From: Penelope pileata
Taxonomy: Eukaryota > Chordata > Aves > Galliformes > Cracidae
Length of the DNA: 64,000 nt
Assembly (NCBI GenBank): GCA_013396635.1
Contig: WBMW01003926.1
Location: forward strand, 1,258,965 to 1,322,964
Reading direction: 5' to 3'
Each line of letters opens with the position of its first letter. Within the stretch, counting starts at the first letter, position 1. Below, piece by piece: positions 25,535-38,838 of the stretch. The notes under the pieces are model-generated. The model worked only from the letters and a program-made list of their open reading frames with translations. It was not told where the DNA came from and ran no database searches. A program made the position numbers and the translations under genes.

Positions 25535-28500
25535 ACTTGAGAATGAAGCTGTTGGCAGAGAACGAAGCACCTGAGTGCATCTGCCAGTCAGAAACTAAAC
25601 CAGCTGCACACTTCAGCTGAGAGCATGCACACATGGATGGGCACCAGTAAAGCAAAGCATGTAGATGTCTGTTTCCACTCTGGATGGACCTGTTTTCCAA
25701 TATTGTTCCCAGCAAACTAAATAAAACTGTCCCAACGTTCCTTCAGCCATTCCTCTGAAATGTTCCGCCATAAAAACCTTCGCTCCATCTGAGAAAGGAG
25801 CGATGAGATGAAAGGCACTGGGCAAGGTGCTGTCATGGTGACCTTATAGAATCTTCTTCTGCTTGTATTTGTGGGTTTTAGAAGTGCATGTTTAATCCAA
25901 ACTGAACACAGCACATGACATCATACTGAGGTACAGTCACATATGAGGGGACAAATCAGAAAACCAACCATTTTCTCCACGATCCCCAACTGGCTTTATC
26001 TCGTGATGCTGACATACAGGAGGCCAAATGCAGAGCACTTGTGACTGAAGCCTGCACTGAAGTGAACTGTTCCCATCTGCTCTGTGCCCACTTGGCACTT
26101 TGTTGGCAGAAGGAAATACAAAAGGGAGAGAGCTCAGAGAGCTAACTAGCATTTCATGCACACAACTGACACAAAGGCTCAGCGTACAGAACTCTGGTCA
26201 GTGCAGGAAACCCAACTAAACTGAGAGGAACAGAGCAATGTTTTCTCTACTACTTCCAATTGGGCAGGTGCTTGCCCTAATCCTAGCAGGGAGGCCCATC
26301 AGCTATGTTGGCATGACTGTGTGCAACACAAATACCAGCCTGGGGCCATAGGATACATCTCTAGGATGCGATGTAAGCAGTCCCGTGGGTTTATAACACA
26401 CAGCTCCTTTCCACACCAGCCCCAGCCGACAACCCCACTGCTGACAGCTCCTCACTCGCAGATCTCTATTCCAAATGATGAGCTGAAAATAGCAGATGAT
26501 AAGAAGAAAATCAGAGCAAAGACAATAGGTACAGGAGTTCCACTAGGGTTAATGGGACTATTCGAGGGGTTGGATAAGGTGAAGGGGAAATATAGTCCAA
26601 ATTGCCACAGAGGAAAAACAAATTGAACACTTAACAATGCACAGATATTGAACATTAAACACTTCCAGTTACTTCTATCCTGTAAGTCTGTTTAGTAAAA
26701 CTGAGGAAATAACAGCTAAGTGGTATTGCATTACCCACCCAGCACACCTTCACTCAAGGAACAGCACAGCCATGAACTTTCTCTGCATAACATGGAATAT
26801 GAATGGGGTACTGTTGCTTAATCATTCTCCTAAATGTTTATAGGATGGAAATAAGATCTTAACACAGCTAGAGGAGCCACAGGAGGGACCCTTTAAAGGT
26901 TGCGCTGCCATGTGCGTCAATACCAAGAGCTCAGCCACATCTGGTTTAATTCATTTTTTGAACTGTTTACTAACTGCAGACTAGGTGTTATTTCCTCCAC
27001 GAGATGGGAAATGCCTGTAATTGGTGCCAGTGCATCTCCCTCGTGGCAAACTGGCACTCACGAGACACTGTGAAAACCAGTGTAGCACTGGGGCTGGGAT
27101 TTTTCTGCAGTGTCCATTTAGGTTGCACACCCTCAAAAGAAACTGTATGCATGCCAGCATGGCATTTGGTCCTACAGGGCCTCAATTCACACAAGGCTTC
27201 AAAATGTCTCTGTAACACACATGAATAGCAAGATTGCTAGTTCTAAAATCTATACCATCCTTGGAACAAAGAAAACACATCACTTTAGCATCATATTTTC
27301 CAAAATATCTTCCAGGGCAATGTAGAGTCTTTAATGGACTGTACCCACCAGGCATTTTCAGAAAGGCAGGATTGAAAACCAGTCACCTGTTGGCTAGATT
27401 GTTTTGGGGGGACCTTCTGATAAGTGAGAGTCAGTTTGTCTCTCAGAAATAAGTTCAACGTTAGGAAGGCCGCTCACGAATAATTTTTCAGAAGAAACTT
27501 TTTTCACATCCATGTTTGGCTTTGTGACCACAAAGGGAAAAAGCAGAAACCATCTGAGGCAGCTAAAGAAAAATCCAACTTTCCTCAGATTACCTGTATC
27601 AGCAAAAAAGTGTAAAGTGCAGCTTCAGACAGGCAATGCAGATAGGCTCTTTGTGCATTCCCACCAGCACCAAACCGCAGTAACAGCCCCATGACCACGC
27701 CAGTAGAGGTCATTTCAAAACCATTATGTATTGCACATTTCTAAGAGTAACACCTTGAGGTCCCCACGGTGAATGTGGCTGCACTGCAGCCATTTCCCTT
27801 CATGCCAGAAATGTTAGCGGATGTTTGGCAAAGAATCACATTGGTATTTTTGTTAAGAAAAAGTTCAGATTCCACAGCGGGACCTTCAAAACAGCAGCGC
27901 AATGTAAGCCTTGGGATTTTTATCACTGGCAACCCAGTTACAACTTTGCCTTGTGTCACAATAAAATCACTTCAAAGGTGATTTCACTCTGGACTCAAGA
28001 AAACATTTGTCCATATCATGAGAAGCAGTGTTGGATTTAACACGATTACAGACACATGCTAGTGGGATGCTGAGTGGAATTGCAGAATTGAGACAGGTCA
28101 GGATGAAGGTGCACCGGTGGGGCTTGGCAGGGAACCTGCTTTTAGTGCTTTTGGCTCTGGTAGAGAACATCAGTTTCTCATCGGTGAGTTCTGAAAACAA
28201 AGCCCTTTCCAAAGTCTGAAAGAAAGGAAATAAAAGAAATCCCTTCAAACTCTACTTTGGGCAATTGTGTATCAGTGTCATAACTTAAAATCAGCAAACC
28301 ATACAAAGGAGGTGAATCAAAGCCAAACACATATGTGGACGTCGCATTCTTTGATTCCATTTCTTACACCTCCTTTTGAAAACAGACTTCTGATTCATCA
28401 GATTCAGCTGGCAGAGGCGTTTTAGTGCTCTCCCAGCCAGTGCTCCTCCACAGGTATTAACTCCCCCTGGAGAATGCAGGCACAGAGGTAATAAACATAT

Positions 28501-29599
28501 TCGTTTCATTACAACATCTTAAAAAATGTAAAAATTCTAAAAAACCAACTGTAAACTGACCTCCAGCCAAAGTACACATTAATTATACAGCTTAAGTCAG
28601 GCGGATGCTCAAGGAAAAGAGATATAATGTTACACCCAGCTGGATACTTTGTAGTTAGCACAAATGTAATATAAAGCGTACCAGAGTTTGTCAAGTGTCT
28701 GTCTGGATTTTCAGTTTTCATTAGTACTATAATTAAAACCACATTTTCAGCTATATTACCTATAACAAGAAAGGAATGAGAAATGAGGTTGTCAAGGTCA
28801 GTCTCTTTCTGCTCTTTATACTGAGTATCTGCAGGCCACAAGTTGCTGAATTTGGTGTAAACCAGAGGAATCGGACGGAATGTCCCGTTACAACCAAACC
28901 TTTGTGGTGGAAAAGACAAACTCGTGAGGTCACTTCCTTCCAATCGCCGACGGAGCGTGTTTACCTCCAGGAGCATAAGTCAGGAAGACAGGCAGGCAGC
29001 TGACAGACAGACTGACAGATAGATGGAAATACAAGCACCCCAAGCACAGCTACGACAGAGCTGATGCACAGAAACATTCCTTGGGAGAAAGCTGTGCTTG
29101 ATCTTCTGCTGTCACAGGCTTTCCCGTTTATAACTGACACCACTGTAAACGCTTTTTATGACCTGGCTATTGCTTGTCACAGAAGTCACAGCAAAGATGA
29201 AGAACACATGAACAACGGGTGATGTGGAGGAGAGCAAGATAGCAAGGCTCACACCCAGAGTCACAGTTGTAACACTTTCAGAGAGCTCACAATTTTGCAT
29301 AAGCCCTGCACAACAGAGTGAGCAGGAATCAGGCAGCGGACTCCCTAGCAGAGGGACACCTTGATCCCATCATTAGAGCGGGTGCCTTAACGAGATGTTG
29401 GGGCAGAAAAGCAGCATCACTTCAGTGAAGTCAGAAGAGGTCAACGCCTCACGAGGGATCTGTCCTTTAAGAATTAGTATTGAAAATGTGACTTTGAATA
29501 TTCAAGTGCTTGAGGCACCAAGGGACGCAAAGGAATGGGATTCGCTGTATGAATGAGGGGTATAGAAAGCAAATATGGTTTTAGGTTTCAGGAGAGCCC

Positions 29600-29775
29600 A
29601 GGGAAAAATAAAAAACAAAATAACAATAATAATAATAAAAAAAAAACAAGGCAGCTGATTGGTCATTGAATATAAGTGGCTACTTTATTTGTGATATTAA
29701 AAATGGGTCTTAGTTGGGTTCAAAAAAAAAAAAAACCAACAAAAACACACAAACAAACTAAAACCAACCAACCTG
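29600..29775. repeat. A-rich low-complexity stretch
   Basis: Contains an (AAT)n run, two A-runs of ten or more, and (AAAC)/(AAC)-type repeats around 29730-29770. No element could be assigned. Confidence 0.7.
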
Positions 29776-31264
29776 CTGCAGAGGAGATGAGTGAGCTATT
29801 GCAAAACTGAAAGGTTTAAAGATGATACCCCAGGAGATAACATCCTAAGAATAAAGTGAAAGAGCTCCTATAAAACACAAAAGGTGTGTTGTAAAGAAGG
29901 AGCAGAAGGGCAGACTTAGAGCTTCAGCTAGTCATAAATCAAAAGCTTGTTCTCCATCACTCTTCTCTAGGGGGTCAGCTCTGATTCCCAAGCTCCAATT
30001 CCCGAAGGACGGAGGTATTTCCATCGCAGGTATGTGTCTCTCTTCCCCCAGGCTGGCTCTGCCAGCCCTGCTGTCACCATGGACTGTCCTTATCTCCATC
30101 TCTTTACTGCCCAAGATTGTTCCATCCCGGAGCCATAGGGAACTGTCACAGGACTGTGAGAGGAAAGACCAGCTGGAAGGCTAAGGGCATTTGCAGCACA
30201 TTAATTCACAAAGCAGTTTATCAGGCCATGCCATCAGCCATTGCTAGTGGCCAAACGTTTTAGCACAGCAGTCAACAGGTGGCACTGGCAGGAATACAAA
30301 ATGTTACGCAGAATAAAAACAATGCGTAAAAATCAAAACAATAAATGAATAAATAATCCCACACAATTAAAAAAATAAAAATAAAATACAACATCAAAGA
30401 AATACCGAGGAGTATAACTCTCTCTCTGCCCAGTCATCTCCTTTGTATTTTTTTTTGGGGGGAGGTAGATGAAGCACTAATCTTTTACCTTAGACACAGG
30501 CAGGTTGTCCACAGCCATAAGAAGGTCTGCAAACAGAAGTACCTGCTGCTTGCTGGCTGGAACCTGGCTCTGCAGCCAGGCACCTTCTGCTGATGGATAA
30601 AGGCTCCATGCCTTTCCTAGAGCAGCTGTCACAGAACACATGGAGAATGTGTTTCCCTGTTATTCCCGTAGCAAGTTATAATTATCAGATTTATCTGATG
30701 ATTTCTCAGTTTTAATCAGTATTTTTATGAATAAAAGTTTTAATATTAATTTCAGAATACTACTCAATTACAGCAGAATTTCCTAGTGTTCTTGCACAGT
30801 GGATCCTATTATTAATGGTTTCACTTCAGTAATTCTCAATCTCCAGCAATGCTGCTGTGTGGCATAAAACCTGATAGTGACAGCTAGTATCTGTAACTAA
30901 GATAACATTTACAGAGAATAATACTGACATTTGATCCAACGTGTTTCTACAGATAAAAACCTTCAGTCTTTCTGCAATCATTAGTAAAAGCGAGGCATTG
31001 GTGTGCCAGGAGCCTGAATTTTTAAGACAAGACTGCCCTCTACTGCTCAGGAGACAGTAAAACTTGGGAAGACCATTCTGACCATCACAAAGTCTTCATG
31101 TAACCAAAAGGAGCTTCTAGAGCTTGTAATCGAGGAAAGCTTTGCAAGTCCTCGTGGCACAGCAGTCTCAGAGGTGTTGCCTCCTTCACAAGCACACCGT
31201 TGTGTGAATCACAGAAATACTGATTCCCAAAATGATACGGATAAAGAAATGGTTGCTGACTCCT

Positions 31265-31865
31265 GCACATAGTTCCAGGAATCTTGGACCAGTAGCGGGA
31301 CCCAGAGGGCCGTCTTCTCCACGTCAAGGTAGGAGCCAGCGCACAGGGTGTGTAGGAAGCTGGGCTGCTGAGTTCTCAGCTTGTCCTCAGAGTTGTGGAG
31401 GAAGCACCGCATGCCCTCCATCTCCTGCAGCAGCTGCACCATCTGCTCTCGCAGCTGCACCTCACGCTGCTGCATGTGGCCAAGCATGGCCGCATCCAAC
31501 TCATCATTGACGTGGTGCACATGGTGTGCCAACAAGGTGAGGAAAAATGCAAAATTCATGGTCTGGAAGAGGTAGAAGAGAGGGGCTTAGTGGGGCTGGG
31601 TGGGAGATCACACGGTTGGAGAAGCAGGGCCAGGAGCTGCAGGCCCCAGGGGTCAGGCAGGAGCAGGGGGAGGGAGCTGGGAGGCAGCAGGGATGAGGCC
31701 AGCGCTGGCAGTGACAGCCCTGAGCTCTGCTCTTGGTGCTCCCCTGAGCGGCCAGGCTGGCTGCAGGCTCAGAAAGCCCTCGGGGCTGGCACTTGTGCCT
31801 GGTCCAGCCCAGCCTTCCCCCTGCTGCTGCACTCACTGCCTGCTGATGGCCCTCACACCAGCATC
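31265..31865 (-). pseudogene. ITPRIPL1-like pseudogene with internal deletion
   Basis: On the minus strand the ATG at 31557-31559 follows the same CTCTTCCAGACC acceptor context as the 60.7-kb copy. The first 48 codons match that copy (DELDAAMLGHMQQREVQLREQM, ending LLQEME). Then about 190 codons are missing, including the membrane segment and the centre of the domain. The frame continues directly into GMRCFLHNSEDKLRTQQ and FLHTLCAGSYLDVEKTA, and homology fades near 31270. Homology also extends upstream through the small intron into about 31850 (GCCATCAG and GTGAGTGCAGCAGCAG are shared), so this is a copy of genomic DNA, not a processed retrocopy. The deletion keeps the frame, but the product would lack its core, so it is probably non-functional. 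Confidence 0.8.
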
Positions 31866-34800
31866 TCAAGGGAAACTTAGGGCAGCAGAACTGAAAGTTT
31901 GTTCTTTGGGTCTCCAGGGACTGGACCCTAGGGGCTCTTTGGGATGTTTTTATTTATTTATTAATTTATTGAAACTGACATTTACAAATTTATTACAAAA
32001 AGATTTATACAGCAGTGTGAATTTGCATTTCTATGTATATTTATTGTTCTTTTCTCAGTAATTCCTACTTTCTATTTGTCTTTCTTACATCCATTAAGCT
32101 TCATTGACATTTGCAGAGAAACACTCCCATGGACCCTGACATCTTGAGTGCTAGTAACCAACGAACCAGAGGAGAGCTTTCTGAATGCTGGTAACCAATG
32201 GCTGTGTGCAAGCATGAGCTGTTTGCCTTGTGTGTATTCTTTTGTACCGATCAATACTGAAATTCTGACATTCTACTGTATTGGGAAGTCCACAAGTAAT
32301 TCTCTGCAGTCAGTTTTATTCTGACTGATTATGTTCAGCACACTTTTAATGTCAATATTCATGGACCAATTTTGCTCATATTGAACACTAGAGGACCCAA
32401 AAGAAGGCAGCTCTGAGATTTCCTCAATAACCTCTCTACATTCTGAAAACTATTAGCTCTGTGTGTCCTACCTTGAAAATGGTTACTGACACATGAGAGG
32501 ATCTGCCCATTAATCAATCCTACAGCACTTCAGTTTCCCAACCCTAACCAAAGCTTTCAAGAAACACAGCTGCATTGTGACAACGGAATGAACTTCATTC
32601 ACCTGTTTCCTGATTCTTTCCAAGAACTATTAACAAATCTTTGAGGATTGATTTCCCTTTATAAAAGCAGTGCTCACTCTTTGCCATTATATTTTACTTT
32701 CCCAAGTGCCTGTTATTTCTATATTTATTATAACTTCAACCAATTTACTGTGGCGGTCAGACCCACATCAGTCTCTTGGATCCTTGTTAGCACCCTTCTA
32801 AAAATCACCTTAGTGTTTGTCATCACAACACTGTCCCATTGGTCTCAGTTCCATTTTGAGAAAATAGCTCCAGCATGCCTGAGCAGTTTGGTGAACTCAT
32901 TACCTTTCAAATTGCCTTTCAAATTCTTGAGTGAACGGCTTCTGCTTCTAAGAATTTATTGTTCATTTTCATTGTGGTTTTTTAAACCTCTTCTCCTGGT
33001 GCTATAATTTGAGTCAGTTCCTCAGAGTCACCTTGAATAAGGAAAGATTCTAGGCTTGGAAGAGCCCCAAGCTACTCAGCAAAGAACATTGAATCAAATA
33101 ATTCACCTAATCTTCAGCTTTAACCCTATCTTCAGTAAGAATTCCATTTACACCACTGTCAATAGGCCGTAAAAATTCCCTGGCAAGTTCTCCTGCTTCC
33201 AATGTGACTGGAAAAACCACATTACTTCTTGTATCTTTGGGGAGTTTGCTCACTCAAAATCGCTTTGCCTGTGTTCTAATCACCTTATATTTAATGTAGG
33301 GTTTTATTTCCTTCACCCGAGAGCATCTTTGATGGATATCTGTTAATGTCCAATAGCGTTCTCTTCTCCATTCTGCCTAAGTAATCCATCTTTTTTCTTT
33401 TGGTTATTTTGGTACTTCAAATGTTTCCTGTGCTACCATCGCAGACTCCGTGAGTCCTGCACTGGGACACCTGGAACACGATGCTTCCAGCTGCTTTTTG
33501 CTGAGTTTTCCTGCAGTCTATTCCATCTGACTGCAGATCAAACCCAAGCCTACTCAAAAGCTTGAGTTGCACTGAAACCCAACCTCATGCTGAGCACCAG
33601 CACTAAATACATTCCGAGTGAATAATGAATTACTGTGTGCAGGATTCAAGGTTTTTTTTTTAAAAATGTCAGTAGAAGATTGCAAAACCTACCTCCCAAA
33701 ATGTTGACTGTTGAGCTAATCTCAACACTTCCATACACACAGCTGGAAATGGAACTTCAGGCAGGCTGGACAGTGCTCAAGTGATGCGTTTTGCTTAAGG
33801 ATATTATGATCATGTTTTGAGCCAGGATGATTCTCTCTGAAGTGAAATAAGTAGGCACCCAGCAAAATAAATGACATACCTGCTGGCAGCATGTCAGTGT
33901 AATTCACCCAGTCATTTTCCTTCCATTGTACAAGCTTCTGGCATATATGGCACTTTGATCTCTCTGCCATCACCACCCATCTTTATCTCATGGTCACTGC
34001 CATCCTTTTGTCTGCTTACAGCTGTTTGTCTTCCCTCTGTTATGGTCACTGTGTGTTTCCACCGACACAAACAGCAAGAGCCAGCAGTGCAGTTCTGAAC
34101 ACAGTCACCAACCCATGGCACTGACTTCAACCACAGCCCCCCTTCATTCCTGTGCCCTCGCAGAATGAGTCCCTTGCAATGAGATTTTACAGTTTGCAAG
34201 AGGTAACTGTTAGTATTGTACTTTTCCACCTTGAATTACATTTTGGCAGCTCAGAACCCTTGCTCAGGCTGAAAATTGTGGTCTGTGAACGTTTAAGTAT
34301 CTCATAAATCACTCCAATCGATAAGACTATAGTCAAATTTCACTACAGCTCTCTGAAAAACAAAAAAGAAAAACTTAGTGATAGAAAAAAAATGTGCATT
34401 TATTCAGTGCTGTACTGTGATAATATTTCCATTGACTTGCATGCTTGCAAAAAAAAAAAAAGCTTCACTATGCCAGAACCTTCAAAAACTTTCCTGGACC
34501 ATCCACACTTAAACATAATTTAAGAATAGTCCATTTATTAAATATTTGGTTTGGTTCCCTTACCTTCATTACAGTTCATGAAATTATTTCACAGACACTC
34601 ACTCAAAGCTTCACATCCTGCTGTTTCCACAATGAGTAAAGAAATACTTCAGCTGCCTGCTTCGGCCTTTACATCATCTCTACCACAAAAACCTGTGCTG
34701 TCACAGACCAAATAATATTTAATATCACTGAAAAGACAATGTCTGGAGGGGTAGGCCAGAAGCACACAAGAGCCCTAGCCCCAAACTTGCTACTTCAGCT

Positions 34801-37800
34801 TTTTTTATGAGCAATTTGGGAAGTGCAATCGAAAATAATAAATTCATCTATATATGTTTCATACCATAAAGGAAGTCTATGTTTTAAAAGTTATATCAAA
34901 TTTATATCAGCTGAATCAGTGTTCAACAGGAACGAATTATCCACAAATCTGACAAAAGAAAACAGAAATAAGAATTGCTAGAGGGAGTAGGAACCTGAGC
35001 TTAGTATGCACCAGGATCATTGGTGTCACCAAATGTGACCTCACCTGCTGAAGACTTGGCCTTCAGAGTGCTTCTCACTCTTACACGTCTTTGTTCCTTC
35101 CCACAGGCACTGCCACGTCCTGTTTGGATCATGGTTTTGAAACTTCATGTTCATTGAAAAACCATAAATACAAGAAAAAACAATAAAAACTCAAATAATG
35201 TTGCTTGCAAACTGGGTCTCCAACCTTCAAAGGTTTTATACTGATTATTGTTAGACACGAAGGGATATTTGGACGATAACAAAAAGCAAGTAGGTCCCAT
35301 CATGAAAAGAACAAAATCTACGTGGTCACATGTCTTGGAATAAGAAATACTCTGATGTCAAGGCAAGGAGAGATCTTTGATGCTCAGCTCAACGGGCAGT
35401 TGTTGCCAACCTGACCCCCCCCTTGCCAATGAAGCAGCCCCCACGCATTCTGCAGCACCCACAGTGCCATACAGGTGCCCACCAGTGGCTTCTTGGGAAC
35501 AGGGAGACCCAAGAGTTGCAGTCTCACCTGCTGCACTGTTGCCAGTAAATGCCAGAGCTACTTGTATTCTGGTAGAGCTCAGATACTCCAATTATAATCA
35601 AACCACATTGTGCTAAAAAATACATTAAAAATATTTTTTGCTTTTACTCCATTTAACAAGCAATCTCAGAATGGAAGACAAAGAGAATCACACAGTAGGG
35701 AAAATCTTGCTTTTAAATAATCACTTTTGTTACAATAAATTCTTCAAGATTGTGAGCAGGCCACTGCAGGAAGAACAAGTGATGGGAACAGAACAAAAAT
35801 AAATGAGAAGTTATGGGACCTTTCTTTATCACACTGGGTGTAACTTCTGTGTATTTCACACAAACAGTAATATACATATATATAGGAGAGATCTGCAGTA
35901 AGCAAAGGGTAGAACAAAAAATAGACACAACTTCATGCCAGCTGCACAGGACGGCACAATTCTCTGCTACAAATCTCACGAGAGCCTCTCTGTAGCTCTA
36001 CAGGACTTCATGTTTTGTTGCAGAATAAACAGGGATTTGCCATGAAGACTGCAAGTGAAAACATCCTGATCCCAGTGACATTCGTGTCATTAGTCTCAGC
36101 AGAATCAGGGCTGCACCCTGCCTAGAAAAGCCGAAGATCATCTCTGCTGGCAGTCCTCAGCAGCCTCTGTAGAACAGCACAGGATCCTGTTGTATTTACC
36201 TGTGCCCTTAGCAGTTACCTTACAGCACTGTTCTTTATCACCAGCTTAAGGGCCAGGTCTCAGTTCTGCTTTTAATTCCACAGACAGGCAGGATTTACGG
36301 GGCTAGACACAGCTTAACCCCCTCTGCCTGTCTCTCAGCTCTTAACTCCATGGTACTATCCTACAAAACAACCTATAAATCCAGTTCGATGGCCACAGCA
36401 GCATACACCACTGTATTCACAAGCGAGGCACTTTGCAAGGCAGCAACCCTTCCCGGCAGGCAGGGTGCTTGTGTTCAGAGCTACAAGGGAAGTTACGGGG
36501 CTGAAGCTTTATCAACAGAAAAGTCTATCAACAAGCTCTGGGTTTCCAGCCAGCTGGCTGCCACAGAGCTGTTAGGGCTGTGATGGCAAGCAGCGAAAAA
36601 CCACACACACATGGAGGAAAAAGGTTCCCTCGAATAATTTGGAGCAGGAGTTTCTCAGTATTGTGAAATAACACTGCTTGCAAAGCATCTGCCTTCAGCA
36701 AACACTTTGGCCTGGGGCTGATCACCGCTGGACAGTCACCACTCAAACATATTCCTATCTGTGTTTTATTGGCACGGTTTTAGAATGAAATCCTGACAAA
36801 ACCTACTTGAGAGAACCTGAGGAAGTAAGTAATGACGTGGAAAACACACAGAACCTCCCCAAATTGTGCTTGCAATTCTTTATTTTTTGTGTCTCAAGTC
36901 AGAAGAGTTCCTCCAAACATTGCACCATTTTATCTCGTGTCATAAGAACTTTCATTTCTTCATTGTGAGGTACAGTGTAAAACATGATGGAGTGGTGTTA
37001 TGCTTTCTGCAAACAAACAATTTAAAGTCAAGGGGGAAATAAAGCTTGGAAATGTTGAAACTGTGTTCCACCTATTTTTATTTATTTTTACCTCCCAAAA
37101 GAGAGCATAAAAAATGGAAATGATGCCCCATGGGATCTCCTGGTGATATCAGCAGGGGAGTGCTCCCACAGACACCACAGGCCTCTCCTGGAACACTACA
37201 TGTTTTAACCAGTTTGTCTAAAACACAACTTCCAGAAACTGGCATATAGGCAATGAGAGGAGGCTCAAGTCTTTGGCATATGGCTGCTTGGAATAATCAG
37301 GTTCCAGTGATCTTACCAATGAAGGTGGTTCTGATGCTCTGGACATCCCAGGTCTCATTTCAGCTCCTCGCAGAACAAGAACGTAGCTTGCTTGCTGCAG
37401 GCTTCTCTTTGAACACGGTACATGCTAAGATGATAAACCACCACGATTATTCATTCCTTTTTTCATTCCAGTCCCTGTCTATCTCCGCTACACACACAAC
37501 AGTTTGCTCTCAGGCTTTTATGTGAAGTAAATCAATCATTTATTTTGTCTGGGAAACCTGAGTGCAGCAGAGCAGATAGGAGACAGCACTTTGTGAACCC
37601 CTCCACTGAGCCCTGGGACAGGGGCTCATCCCCTGATCCAAGGACGACAAAGCCAGGCCAGGTTTAACCGTGTTAATCTGCCATTCTGAATTCCAACACT
37701 TTGTCCATACAGCAGGCTATAAACTCAGGGTATGAGTACCAATGCCTTCGCTTCGTCTTCAGTTTGCTGCACACAGACCTGAGGGCCAGGTGTCCACTTA

Positions 37801-38838
37801 AACCAAAGCAACTTCTGAAAGCTCTCAGGAACTTCACTGTTTGCTGATAAATGAGAAATAAAACTGACCCAAAACCCAACCAGCCTTCTATAGAACTGCT
37901 CTCACAGCAGTCCCAGTCGGGTCCACGAGAACACTCCCAGCTAAGCCAGCAGAGCTCTCTGGATTTTCATGCACCATCTCTTACATCACAAATTTTGTAT
38001 ATGGATTTTGCTGCCAGACCACAAACCCATTCTACAGACCAATATTTAAAGCCTGGGACATAGGGCTCCTTGGAAAATCGTCCTGTCTGATCTACCTCAC
38101 TGCATATTATTTTTAATATGGGAGGGTACTTATTGCTGCTTTAGAGGCATAAGTGTTACATAACATAAGCATTATTCTCACACTAATAATAATCTAAGCA
38201 TTATTCTGAAACAAGAACAAACCAACCAACCTCTGAGCAGCCACGAACTTGCCACTCAAATTCATATTGGTTCTTGTCAAGTTTTTTTTCCCCAAAACTT
38301 AAAAAACATCAGGAACATATAACGCAATAACAACGAGACCTTGGGAAAATGTAACTCAAAGAGACTACAGAAAGACTCAAATCTATTTCCAGATACAACT
38401 GGTATGAATCTCACCTATGGATATGATGCATAACTATTGCAATACCTGGCACAAAAGACTGGAAAATGAACAGTGGCAAATGGAACCACTAAAATATCAG
38501 CCTTTACCAGCACCTGCCACTCCTTGCTATTCTCCATGCATGCAGAGAAAAGCTATTTATTTTGAGTACTATTACATGTCCACTGTATATCTAGCATTTG
38601 CTTAACACAGGTAAAATAATGCCTGTACTTAAAAGAATAAATCTTCCAAGCTACATATTTCAGCCCATGCTCATGACTATTTTTTTTCACCATACAAACT
38701 GACAGAAATTTCCAGAAGGTAAAGCCTTGATGTTGATGAGTTCCTTTCTATATGCCAAAAGGATGCATTCTGGCAGACCTGTTTGTCTTTCCTATAAAAC
38801 ATATCACAAAAAAAAAAGATGATTTTGGTGTTTGAGCA
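31866..38838. other. Non-coding, nothing recognised
   Basis: Unique AT-rich sequence between the ITPRIPL1-like pseudogene and hAT copy 3. No gene or repeat family recognised. Confidence 0.7.

Larger units (their letters stand above)
23827..31264. other. Non-coding, nothing recognised beyond simple repeats
   Basis: No CR1 and no coding similarity. Contains the 17-bp tandem duplication (25501) and the A-rich stretch at 29600-29775. Confidence 0.7.

Noticed and set aside
31395..32061. Overlapping 150-160-codon plus-strand frames
   Set aside because: They are antisense shadows of the minus-strand ITPRIPL1-like pseudogene and its GC-rich flank.
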